64,000 nucleotides of DNA, from the NCBI RefSeq assembly GCF_002362315.1, contig NZ_MTZV01000002.1, forward strand, positions 1 through 64,000, given 5' to 3'. The position numbers were made by a program, and so were the translations under genes. Positions 55,776 through 64,000 of the stretch are shown here, piece by piece. Source of the DNA: Paraburkholderia acidicola. GTDB lineage: Bacteria > Pseudomonadota > Gammaproteobacteria > Burkholderiales > Burkholderiaceae. The notes beneath the pieces were generated by a model. That model made no database searches. It had not been told where the DNA came from and was given only the letters and a program-made list of their open reading frames with translations. Positions within the stretch are counted from its first letter, which is position 1; every line of letters begins with the position of its first letter.

Positions 55776-58040
55776 TCAAGCCGGCGCCACCTTGTCGGCG
55801 AAAAACTCCCGCACCACCTCGATCTCGCGCGTACGTTTAAACGGCGGCAGGCTTTGCCAGATACGTCGTCCGTACGGTTTGTCGACAAGCCGCGTGTCGC
55901 AGATCATCAGCACGCCGCGATCCGTTTCCGCACGAATCAACCGGCCTGCACCCTGCTTCAGCGTAATCACCGCCTGCGGTAACTGGTGAACCGCAAATGG
56001 ACTCAGCCCTTTCTTCGTCAGCGCATCGAGGCGCGCGGACAGCACCGGATCGTCAGGCGGCGCAAACGGCAGCTTGTCGATCACGACGAGCGATAACGCA
56101 TCGCCGCGCACATCGACGCCCTCCCAGAAGCTCTGGCTCCCCACCAGAATCGCATTGCCATAGGCACGAAAGCGTTCGAGCAACTCGGTGCGGCTCGCAT
56201 CGCCCTGGACCAGCAACGGCAGGTTCCAGCCGCGCGATTCGATCGTGTCGCGCAGCTTCGTCGCGATACGGTCGACCGCACGCAGCGTCGTGCACAACAT
56301 GAACACGCCGCCGCCTGAGGCTTCGATGGCAGGCAGCGCCGCATCGAACACCGCATCGGTGAACGCTGGCGAAGAGGGTTGTGGGAGATTGCGCGGCACG
56401 TACATCAGCGCCTGCGTCGCGTAGTCGAACGGACTGGCCAGGGTCATCGAGCGGCGGGCGTTTAGGCCCATCTGTGCCGCATAGTGCGTGAAGTCGCCAC
56501 GCACCGACAGCGTCGCCGACGTGAAGATCCACGCGCGTGGCACGCCCGCGCGCTGTCGCGCGAAAATCGGCGCGACCGACAACGGCGTTTCATGCAACTG
56601 GACCGTGTGTGCGAATACTTCAATCCAGCGAACCTTCTCGTCCTGCTCATTAGCGCTACCGGACGCCGCACCATCCGCGCCAGTGGCATCGCGTACAGGT
56701 GCATCCGGCACCGTGGTCCAACCGGCTAGCAAGCCTTGCAGCTCGCGTGCGCGGCGCAGGCAGGCACCGATCGATTCCGCCCGCTCCGCCTGGCTAGCAA
56801 GCGCCGACGCCAGCGCGGCGAGTTCCGTTTCGAGAACGCCAAGCGCAGCGAATAGCGGATGGCCGTCGGACAACTGGCCAATCGACATCCGCACCGAATC
56901 TTCCCTGAACGTGAGACGCACATCGCGTGCGGCGCGCTCCAGCGCCCCGCCGAGCTTCACCCACTCCACGGCATCGCGGGCATGCCCCAGTCCCTCGGCC
57001 ACCGCGTCGCGCGCCAGCTCGAGCAATTGCGCGGTCGACAGCGTTTCGCCAAAGAACAGCGTGGCCGTTTCGGGCAACTGATGCGCTTCGTCGAACACGA
57101 TCGTATTCGCAGTGGGCAGCAGCTCGGCCATGCCCGTATCGCGCAACATGATGTCCGCGAAAAACAGATGGTGATTGACGACGACGATGTCTGCCTGCTG
57201 CGCCTCGCGACGCGCCTGCATCACGAAGCATTCCTTGTAGTGCGGGCATTCCTGGCCGAGGCAGTTGTCGCGCGTCGACGTCACCATCGACCACACCGCG
57301 GCCGTCTCGGGCACGCTCGCGAGTTCGGCCTTATCGCCGGTCCGGGTGATCTTCGCGAAACGCACAATGTCCTGCAGATACGACGTCTCCTGACGCGACG
57401 GCAGGCGACCGTTATCTGCGGTGCGCTGCAGGTAGTAGTGGCACAGATAGTTCGCGCGCCCCTTCAGCATCGCTACCGACACCGGTACCGCAAGCGCATC
57501 GCGTACCGTCGGAATATCGCGCTGGAACAGCTGATCCTGCAGATGCTTGGTCCCCGTCGAGACGATGACCTTGCCGCCCCATAGCATCGCTGGAACGAGG
57601 TAGGCATAGGTCTTTCCGGTACCAGTGCCCGCTTCGACGATCAGCGTGTTTTCGCTGTCGTCGGGCGCACTGGACGCATCGGGTGCTCCGCTGGGGGTAT
57701 CGCTCGCCGCCGCACGCGCATCGCCACCAGCGCCCTGTAAACGGCGTGCCGGGCGCTTCTGTAGCTCGAACATGGCGGGCTCAGGCAAGCCACGCCCCGA
57801 GGCCTCCATAGTGGCCGCGACGGCACGCGCCATCTCGATCTGCGAAGCCCGTGGCCGGTAGCCGTCGATCTGCCGCGCGAGCAGCCCATTGGCGGCGAAG
57901 ATATCGTTGAGTTCGGTAGCACGACGGGCGTTGAGCACGACAGCGGGCGCGCCACGCGCGTCGCGCGACGCCGCGGCGCCGTCCGTCGGCACAGGAGAAG
58001 AAGAAACGAGCGGTGAATTCAAGGCAAGCGGTTCCTGCAA
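55776..58040 (-). CDS. dinG: DinG/YoaA-type ATP-dependent DNA helicase (XPD-like)
   Basis: The 754-residue protein has YRPRASQIEMARAVAATMEA, Walker A VEAGTGTGKTYAYL near residue 135 and the DEAH box VFDEAHQLPETA near 310. Between these lie cysteines (NCLGQECPHYKECFV, plus an upstream CHYY) that suit a 4Fe-4S cluster. A C-terminal helicase motif GSQSFWEGVDVRGD is near 650. Such helicases unwind 5' to 3' and help resolve damaged forks or R-loops. A low-complexity insert (about 100-125) is Ala/Asp/Ser-rich. Confidence 0.93.
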   Translation of the reverse strand: MQEPLALNSPLVSSSPVPTDGAAASRDARGAPAVVLNARRATELNDIFAANGLLARQIDGYRPRASQIEMARAVAATMEASGRGLPEPAMFELQKRPARRLQGAGGDARAAASDTPSGAPDASSAPDDSENTLIVEAGTGTGKTYAYLVPAMLWGGKVIVSTGTKHLQDQLFQRDIPTVRDALAVPVSVAMLKGRANYLCHYYLQRTADNGRLPSRQETSYLQDIVRFAKITRTGDKAELASVPETAAVWSMVTSTRDNCLGQECPHYKECFVMQARREAQQADIVVVNHHLFFADIMLRDTGMAELLPTANTIVFDEAHQLPETATLFFGETLSTAQLLELARDAVAEGLGHARDAVEWVKLGGALERAARDVRLTFREDSVRMSIGQLSDGHPLFAALGVLETELAALASALASQAERAESIGACLRRARELQGLLAGWTTVPDAPVRDATGADGAASGSANEQDEKVRWIEVFAHTVQLHETPLSVAPIFARQRAGVPRAWIFTSATLSVRGDFTHYAAQMGLNARRSMTLASPFDYATQALMYVPRNLPQPSSPAFTDAVFDAALPAIEASGGGVFMLCTTLRAVDRIATKLRDTIESRGWNLPLLVQGDASRTELLERFRAYGNAILVGSQSFWEGVDVRGDALSLVVIDKLPFAPPDDPVLSARLDALTKKGLSPFAVHQLPQAVITLKQGAGRLIRAETDRGVLMICDTRLVDKPYGRRIWQSLPPFKRTREIEVVREFFADKVAPA

Positions 58041-58086
58041 AGTCCGGTGTGCGCGGGGCGCACCCGGCGCCTGCCAGGTCGCCCGG

Positions 58087-58302
58087 TCAGGCGCGCCCGT
58101 CCGGTTCGAGCTGCAACTGCAGCAAGATGATTGTGTCCTTGACCTTGAGCTTGCGCTTTTTCAGGCGCTGCAACTCCAGGTCGTCGATGCCGGGCTCGTC
58201 CGACATCCTGTCGATCAGCCGGTCGAGCCCACTATGCTCGGACTCCAGCTGCAGAATGCGGTCGCGAAGGGTATTCGCGCTGATGGCGTGATGGTCCCGC
58301 AT
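58087..58302 (-). CDS. YdcH-family small protein (DUF465)
   Basis: The 71-residue protein ends with the family signature LQRLKKRKLKVKDTIILLQL and has an N-terminal helix (LRDRILQLESEHSGLDRLID), forming a short helical hairpin. Function is unknown. It lies 46 bp upstream of the helicase gene on the same strand. Confidence 0.88.
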   Translation of the reverse strand: MRDHHAISANTLRDRILQLESEHSGLDRLIDRMSDEPGIDDLELQRLKKRKLKVKDTIILLQLQLEPDGRA

Positions 58303-58383
58303 GCTCGCCTCCTCTTTCCGAAGCGGCGACCGGCCATCGATTCAGCCGCTTCGCCTGAGGTTGCTATCCCGGCTTAAAACGCG

Positions 58384-59325
58384 TTACTGGCCCTGTTGCT
58401 GCTTTTGCTGCTCGATCTGTTGTTGCTGCTGTTGCTGTTCCTGCAACTGTTGCTGCTGCTTCTCGCGTGCTTTCTCGGCGGCCTGCTTCTGGCGCGCTTC
58501 GACGTCCGCCTTGTGCTGCGCGGCGGTCGCCTGCTTCTGCTCGAAGTGCTGCTGGTTCTCGACGCGCTGCTGCGCTTTCTGGGCGCCCTGCTGGCGCGCG
58601 GCATCGAGTTGCTGCTGGAAATTCGCCTGCTTCTGATCGTACGCCTTCTGGTTCGCCGCCGCCTGCGATGCGCCGATACCCCGTTGCGCCTGATCGAGTT
58701 CGTGCTGACGCTGCTTCTGCTCGTAGGCCTGCTCGTTCGCCGCGCGCTGCGGCGCTTCGGCCGTGCGCTGTGCCTGATCGAGTGCGTGCTGACGCTGCTT
58801 GTCCTGATACGCCTGGGTGTTGCGTGCGTCGTTCGCCGCGCGTTGCGGTGCGTTCGCCGCGTCCTGCGCGCGCTGGAGCGCCGCCTTCTCGTCGCGCTTC
58901 TGCGCACGCGCGGCGCGCTGCTCGTCGTCGAGTGCAAGCTGTTCCTTGCGGATCACGGCCTGCTTCTCGCGCATTTCGTCGCGCGCATTGTCGAGACAGT
59001 GATTCACGAAGAACTTGCTATAGCAGTCGTGCTCGGCAACGCCGTAGCGATAGTTGTTGTCCGTGGACCGACGGTCCAGATCCTTCTGGCGCGCATTGAA
59101 ATTGTTGCTGTCGTCCGCCTGCACCGCCGATGCGCCGGGCGTGTCATAGGCAGCCGCGCTGCTGGTCACAACCGCCGCGGATGACGCGGGCATATCCTGG
59201 GAAAACGCGGGCGCAGACGCCGAAACGGCAAGCAGCGCCGCGGCGAGTGCGGTAAACGCGGCGGCAGCACGCGATGCAAGGAAAAAGTGGGAGTTCGGCA
59301 ACGTCAGGAATGGGCGGCGGGACAT
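58384..59325 (-). CDS. Exported Gln-rich coiled-coil protein with internal repeats
   Basis: The 313-residue protein has a signal sequence (hydrophobic about 17-40, ending SAPAFSQ). A short conserved region near 85-115 has two cysteines ([20 protein letters not shown]). Then come about 190 residues of charged helix rich in Gln, Ala, Lys and Arg. Repeats of about 32 residues are visible, built on AYxxKQRQHxLDQAQR followed by APQRAAN. The tail is nearly all Gln. The two cysteines probably form a disulphide in the periplasm. The role is unknown. It is divergent from tex. Confidence 0.82.
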   Translation of the reverse strand: MSRRPFLTLPNSHFFLASRAAAAFTALAAALLAVSASAPAFSQDMPASSAAVVTSSAAAYDTPGASAVQADDSNNFNARQKDLDRRSTDNNYRYGVAEHDCYSKFFVNHCLDNARDEMREKQAVIRKEQLALDDEQRAARAQKRDEKAALQRAQDAANAPQRAANDARNTQAYQDKQRQHALDQAQRTAEAPQRAANEQAYEQKQRQHELDQAQRGIGASQAAANQKAYDQKQANFQQQLDAARQQGAQKAQQRVENQQHFEQKQATAAQHKADVEARQKQAAEKAREKQQQQLQEQQQQQQQIEQQKQQQGQ

Positions 59326-59518
59326 GGCCGAAATTCTATCACCGTGCGGTTGGGCCCTCGGGCATTTATGGCAAAATGCCCCGCTTCAGCAACCTCAGCC
59401 ACCCGGTCGCGGCCGGCACATGGAATCTGCCGGGAATCCCCCGCTGCACGCCGCTGCGTGTTCCATGTGCCGCCTTATGCGGCCTCAAAACCGAGTCCGG
59501 CAGGAACCTCTAGACCTT

Positions 59519-61858
59519 ATGACGGAAACCGTAGCACTCAAGATCGTCCAGCGTATCGCCACCGAACTCGCCGTCCAGCCGCGCCAGGTCGCGGCTACGG
59601 TGGAACTGCTCGATGAAGGATCGACTGTTCCGTTCATTGCCCGCTACCGGAAGGAAGTGACTGGCAATCTCGACGACACGCAATTGCGCAATCTCGAAGA
59701 GCGTCTGCTGTATCTGCGCGAACTGGAAGACCGGCGCGCATCGATCGTCGCGAGCATCGACGAACAGGGCAAGCTGACTGACGAACTGCGCGCCGCGATC
59801 GAAGGCGCGGACAGCAAGCAGGTTCTCGAAGACCTCTATCTCCCGTACAAACCGAAGCGCCGCACGCGCGCGCAGATCGCCCGCGAAGCTGGGCTCGAGC
59901 CGCTTGCGCATCTGCTGCTCGCCGAGCCGCAGCGCGATCCGCAGACCGAAGCTGCCGCGTATGTCGACGCCGAAAAAGGCGTGGCCGACATCAAAGCCGC
60001 CCTCGACGGCGCACGCGACATCCTCTCCGAACAATTCGGCGAAACCGCTGAACTGCTCGGCAAGCTGCGCGATTATCTGTTCAACCAGGGCGTCGTGTCG
60101 TCGAGCGTGGTGGAAGGCAAGGAAGGCGAAGAAGGCGAGAAATTCCGCGACTACTACGACTACTCCGAAACCATCAAGACCATCCCTTCGCATCGCGCGC
60201 TGGCGCTGTTTCGCGGCCGCAACGCGGGCGTGCTGATGGTCAAGCTCGGCCTCGGTGAAGAACTCGACGCGCAGGTGCCGCATCCCGGCGAAGCGATGAT
60301 CGCGCGCCACGTCGGCGTCGCGAATCTGGGTCGGCCCGCCGACAAGTGGCTCTCCGACGTGTGCCGCTGGTGCTGGCGCGTCAAGGTACAGCCGCATATC
60401 GAAAACGAACTGCTCACGCATCTGCGCGAGGAAGCCGAGCACGAAGCGATCCGCGTGTTCGCGCGCAATCTGAAAGACCTGCTGCTCGCCGCACCCGCGG
60501 GGCCGAAGGCTGTGATCGGTCTCGATCCGGGTCTGCGCACCGGCGTGAAGGTCGCGGTAGTGGATCGCACCGGCAAGGTGCTCGCCACCGATACGATCTA
60601 TCCGCACGAGCCGCGTCGCGACTGGGACGGCTCGCTCGCGCGGCTCGAGCGCATTGCCACGCATACGCGGGCGGAGCTGATCAGCATCGGTAACGGCACG
60701 GCTTCGCGCGAAACCGACAAGCTCGCGAGCGAACTGATCGCGCGCCATCCGGAATTGAAGCTGCAGAAGATCGTCGTATCGGAAGCCGGTGCCTCGGTGT
60801 ACTCCGCCTCCGAACTCGCCGCGAAGGAGTTTCCGGACCTCGACGTGACGCTGCGCGGCGCGGTGTCGATTGCGCGGCGTCTGCAGGACCCGCTCGCGGA
60901 ACTCGTCAAGATCGACCCGAAAGCGATCGGCGTCGGTCAGTATCAGCACGACGTGAATCAACGCGAACTCGCGCGTTCGCTCGATGCCGTCGTCGAGGAT
61001 TGCGTGAACGCGGTGGGGGTCGATGCGAATACGGCATCGGTTGCGCTGCTCGCGCGCGTCTCCGGTTTGAACGCGACGCTCGCCCGCAATATCGTCGATT
61101 TCCGCGACGCAAACGGCCCGTTCCCGTCACGCGAACATCTGCGCAAGGTGCCGCGCCTCGGCGACAAAACCTTCGAACAGGCGGCAGGTTTTCTGCGCAT
61201 CAATGGCGGTGAGAATCCGCTCGATCGTTCGTCGGTGCACCCGGAAGCGTACCCGGTCGTCGAACGGATTCTCGCGAAGATCAGCAAGCAGGCCGGAGAT
61301 GTGCTCGGCAATCGCGAGGCGCTCGCGGGGCTGTCGCCGGCGGAATTCGTCGACGAGCGCTTCGGCTTGCCGACGGTGCGCGACATTCTCTCCGAACTCG
61401 AAAAGCCGGGCCGCGATCCGCGCCCCGAGTTCAAGACCGCGACCTTCCGCGAAGGCGTCGAGAAGATCTCCGATCTCTCTCCGGGGATGGTGCTCGAAGG
61501 TGTCGTCACAAACGTCGCAGCATTCGGCGCGTTTATCGACATCGGCGTGCATCAGGATGGCCTCGTCCACGTGTCAGCACTGTCGACGCGCTTCATCAAG
61601 GACCCGCACGAAGTCGTCAAGGCCGGGCAGATCGTCAAGGTGAAGGTGCTCGAAGTCGACGTGAAACGGCAGCGCATTGCGCTGACGATGCGTCTGGACG
61701 ACGATGCCGCAGGTAGCAGCGCGCCGCGTAGCGGCGGGCAGCAGGATCGCGGCGCGGGGCGCTCAGGCGGCGCAGGCCGGCCGCAGCAGCGTTCGCGTGA
61801 GCCGGAACCCGCTGGCGGCGCGATGGCGGCGGCATTCGCGAAACTTAAGCAGCGATAG
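59519..61858 (+). CDS. tex: RNA-binding transcriptional accessory protein Tex
   Basis: The 779-residue protein starts [20 protein letters not shown]. It has the Tex N-terminal helices, the YqgF-like domain ([18 protein letters not shown] near 340), helix-hairpin-helix motifs ([20 protein letters not shown] near 540) and a C-terminal S1 domain ([20 protein letters not shown] near 660) followed by an Arg/Gly/Gln-rich tail. Tex binds RNA and affects transcription and ribosome function. The start at 59519 fits the family; the long upstream extension to 59324 does not. Confidence 0.95.
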   Translation: MTETVALKIVQRIATELAVQPRQVAATVELLDEGSTVPFIARYRKEVTGNLDDTQLRNLEERLLYLRELEDRRASIVASIDEQGKLTDELRAAIEGADSKQVLEDLYLPYKPKRRTRAQIAREAGLEPLAHLLLAEPQRDPQTEAAAYVDAEKGVADIKAALDGARDILSEQFGETAELLGKLRDYLFNQGVVSSSVVEGKEGEEGEKFRDYYDYSETIKTIPSHRALALFRGRNAGVLMVKLGLGEELDAQVPHPGEAMIARHVGVANLGRPADKWLSDVCRWCWRVKVQPHIENELLTHLREEAEHEAIRVFARNLKDLLLAAPAGPKAVIGLDPGLRTGVKVAVVDRTGKVLATDTIYPHEPRRDWDGSLARLERIATHTRAELISIGNGTASRETDKLASELIARHPELKLQKIVVSEAGASVYSASELAAKEFPDLDVTLRGAVSIARRLQDPLAELVKIDPKAIGVGQYQHDVNQRELARSLDAVVEDCVNAVGVDANTASVALLARVSGLNATLARNIVDFRDANGPFPSREHLRKVPRLGDKTFEQAAGFLRINGGENPLDRSSVHPEAYPVVERILAKISKQAGDVLGNREALAGLSPAEFVDERFGLPTVRDILSELEKPGRDPRPEFKTATFREGVEKISDLSPGMVLEGVVTNVAAFGAFIDIGVHQDGLVHVSALSTRFIKDPHEVVKAGQIVKVKVLEVDVKRQRIALTMRLDDDAAGSSAPRSGGQQDRGAGRSGGAGRPQQRSREPEPAGGAMAAAFAKLKQR

Positions 61859-61950
61859 ACCTGGCAGGACGCGCGTACCGGCCGTGATCGTGCGAAGCAC
61901 GGCCAGCACGCGGAATTCGCGCAGCATAGACAGACGCCCGAAAACGACGA

Positions 61951-61982
61951 AGCCCGCGCAATTCATCTGAATTGCGCGGGCT
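61951..61982. terminator. Bidirectional intrinsic terminator between tex and kup
   Basis: AGCCCGCGCAATTCA (61951-61965) and TGAATTGCGCGGGCT (61968-61982) form a 15-bp perfect dyad, followed by TTTTTG on the plus strand. It sits between convergent tex and kup. Confidence 0.9.
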
Positions 61983-62050
61983 TTTTGTTTGCCGGTCCTG
62001 GCGGTCTTGGCGACCCATGTCGAACCGCACCTCAAACCATCGGCACGCCG

Positions 62051-63937
62051 TCAAATCTCGATCTTCGTCCCCAACTCGACCACACGATTCGCGGGAATAC
62101 TGAAGAAATCGGTCGGCTTTGCAGCGTTCTGGTGCATCCACGCGAACACCCGCTCGCGCCACACCGACATGCCCGGCAACTGCGTCGGCACCACCGTTTC
62201 GCGAGCGAGAAAGAACGACGTGTCCATCAGCTCGAAAGTCATGTCGTGCGTGCGGCCCACTTCGAGCATCACGGCCTTCACATCCGGCGTTTCGTTGAAC
62301 CCGTAGACCGCCTTCACGAGATACAGACCACCATCGAGTTCCTTGAACGTCACGCGCTCCGCATCGTCGACGTAGGGGATATCGCGCGTGACGAAGGTCA
62401 GGAAGATCGTGCGTTCGTGCAGCACCTTGTTGTGCTTCAGGTTGTGCAGCAGACTCACCGGCACGAGCGTATCGCTGCCGGTCAGATAGATCGCCGTGCC
62501 CGACACGCGATGTGGCGGATGCGCAAGCAGCCCCTGAAGGAACGGCATCAACGGAATACCGTCGGCCGCAGTGCGTTCCTTCACGATCATCCTGCCCTTG
62601 AACCAGGTCATCAGCAGGAAGAACAGCAACGCACCAATACCGAGCGGCAACCAGCCGCCCTCCTCGACCTTCAGCAGGTTCGCACCGAAGAAGCCTAAAT
62701 CGACAATCATGAACACCGCGATGATGAAGCCGACCAGCAGCTTGTTCCAGTTCCACACCTTGACCATCACCACACACGCGAGCACGGTCGTGATCACCAT
62801 CGTCGCCGTCACCGCGATACCGTAGGCGGCCGCGAGATTGTCGGAGCTCTTGAAGGCAAGCACGATGCACAGGATGATAAACAGCAGCATCCAGTTCACC
62901 ACCGGCACGTAGATCTGGCCGATCGCGAGTTCCGACGTGTGCAGGATCTTCATGCGCGGCACATAGCCGAGCTGGATGGCCTGACTCGTCAGCGAGTACG
63001 CACCGGAAATCACGGCCTGCGAAGCGATCACCGTCGCCACCGTGGACAGCACGACGAGCGGCAGCAGTGCCCAGTCGGGTGCGAGCAGGTAGAACGGATT
63101 CTGGATCGCTTTCGGGTCGTGCATCAGCAGCGCACCCTGACCGAAGTAGTTCAGCACGAGCGACGGCATCACGAGCGCATACCAGGCCATGCGGATCGGC
63201 TTCGCACCGAAATGGCCCATGTCCGCATACAGCGCTTCCGCACCGGTCAGCACCAGCACGACCGAACCGAGCACGACATACGCCTGCAGCACGTGCGCCG
63301 ACATGAAGCTGAACGCGTAGTACGGATTCAATGCCTTGATGACGACCGGCGCCTGGACGATATGCGAAATGCCGAGTACGGCAAGCGTCACGAACCACAC
63401 CACCATGATCGGACCGAACAGACGGCCGACGAGTGCCGTGCCGTGGCGCTGGATCCAGAACAGCAAGACGAGAATGATCATCGTCAGCGGCAACACGAGG
63501 TGGGAGAGTTTCGGCGCGGCGATCTGCAGCCCTTCGACCGCCGACAGCACCGAGATGGCCGGTGTGATCACCGCGTCGCCGTAGAACATGCACGCACCGA
63601 AGATGCCGAGCATCATCAGCAGTCCTGCCGCGCGGCTTTTCTGGTTGAACGAACGCAGCGACAGCGCCATCAGGGCGAGTACGCCGCCTTCGCCGTTATT
63701 GTCCGCGCGCATCACGAACAGCACGTACTTGATGCTGACGACCATCACGATCGCCCAGAACAGCAGCGAAATGACGCCCAGGATCGAGCTTTCGGTGAGG
63801 GGGATGCCGTGTGACGGGCTGAAGGCTTCTTTCAACGAGTACAGCGGGCTCGTGCCGATATCGCCGAAGACCACCCCGATTGCGGCGATCGCAAGAGACG
63901 GCAGAGGCTGCTTGCGCACGTGATGGTTATCTGTCAT
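62051..63937 (-). CDS. kup: Low-affinity potassium transporter Kup
   Basis: The 628-residue protein has the Kup opening [20 protein letters not shown] at about 14-33, about 12 hydrophobic helices (for example [40 protein letters not shown]) and a C-terminal cytoplasmic domain (from about residue 450). It is a proton-coupled potassium uptake system. Length matches E. coli Kup. A TAGAAT -10-like element lies about 40 bp upstream at the window edge; its -35 would be outside. Confidence 0.95.
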   Translation of the reverse strand: MTDNHHVRKQPLPSLAIAAIGVVFGDIGTSPLYSLKEAFSPSHGIPLTESSILGVISLLFWAIVMVVSIKYVLFVMRADNNGEGGVLALMALSLRSFNQKSRAAGLLMMLGIFGACMFYGDAVITPAISVLSAVEGLQIAAPKLSHLVLPLTMIILVLLFWIQRHGTALVGRLFGPIMVVWFVTLAVLGISHIVQAPVVIKALNPYYAFSFMSAHVLQAYVVLGSVVLVLTGAEALYADMGHFGAKPIRMAWYALVMPSLVLNYFGQGALLMHDPKAIQNPFYLLAPDWALLPLVVLSTVATVIASQAVISGAYSLTSQAIQLGYVPRMKILHTSELAIGQIYVPVVNWMLLFIILCIVLAFKSSDNLAAAYGIAVTATMVITTVLACVVMVKVWNWNKLLVGFIIAVFMIVDLGFFGANLLKVEEGGWLPLGIGALLFFLLMTWFKGRMIVKERTAADGIPLMPFLQGLLAHPPHRVSGTAIYLTGSDTLVPVSLLHNLKHNKVLHERTIFLTFVTRDIPYVDDAERVTFKELDGGLYLVKAVYGFNETPDVKAVMLEVGRTHDMTFELMDTSFFLARETVVPTQLPGMSVWRERVFAWMHQNAAKPTDFFSIPANRVVELGTKIEI

Positions 63938-64000
63938 AGACGCAACGAATCCGTTCCTGAGCGGAGTAAAGCGAGCGCTATTCTAACTGCGGGCTGAGAG

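Noticed and set aside
59510..60961. 483-codon minus-strand ORF
   Set aside because: It is antisense to tex and has no recognisable domain.
61845..63593. 582-codon minus-strand ORF
   Set aside because: It is a shadow frame of kup on the same strand; the kup frame has the membrane helices and family start.
1..64000. CRISPR arrays, insertion sequences, prophage genes or integrases
   Set aside because: No spaced short repeats, transposase motifs or integrase were seen; the only long repeat is the immunity gene duplication.

Overview
The window is high-GC DNA from a member of the Burkholderiaceae, most likely Paraburkholderia or a close relative such as Trinickia. The reasons are the core gene order (lysC/tilS/accA, cysS-TPR-ppiA-ppiB-lpxH, mutS, tex, kup), a Burkholderia-type type VI secretion system, and a nonribosomal siderophore cluster built like those of plant-associated Paraburkholderia. 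Gene families were recognised by reading the translated sequence; no database search was run.

Region 1 (1-7363, minus strand) is the head of a siderophore operon. A promoter with an overlapping Fur-box-like sequence precedes mbtH, a type II thioesterase, a TauD/SyrP-type aspartyl hydroxylase, a SznF-like helical-plus-cupin protein, a YqcI/YcgG (DcsA-like) haem N-hydroxylase and the first NRPS, which runs off the left edge. The haem enzyme beside the SznF-like cupin is the signature expected for graminine, the C-diazeniumdiolate amino acid of gramibactin-type siderophores. This is the most interesting system in the window.

Region 2 (7564-34285) is a near-complete T6SS in two divergent blocks around an AT-rich 324-bp spacer. 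The minus block runs vgrG, DUF4123 adaptor, immunity genes, a DUF2235 phospholipase effector, an unknown membrane protein, then tssM, tssA, tssF, tssG, tssJ. The plus block is tssB, tssC, tssK, tssL, an OmpA-domain protein, hcp, clpV, tssE. No PAAR gene is present. The effector module has been rearranged: the adaptor has an in-frame UGA at the centre of a palindrome, and the immunity gene is tandemly duplicated together with the first codons of the effector gene.

Region 3 (34361-64000) begins at a tRNA-Ser(GCU) that marks the change from accessory to housekeeping genes: lysC, tilS, accA, an AlkA-type glycosylase, cysS, a TPR protein, two cyclophilins, lpxH, cysE, trmJ, suhB, lplT, mutS, a phosphoesterase-like protein, slyD, a JmjC ribosomal oxygenase, a small Ala-rich lipoprotein, a DinG-type helicase, a YdcH-family protein, a Gln-rich exported protein, tex and kup. 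Several clear intrinsic terminators separate these units.
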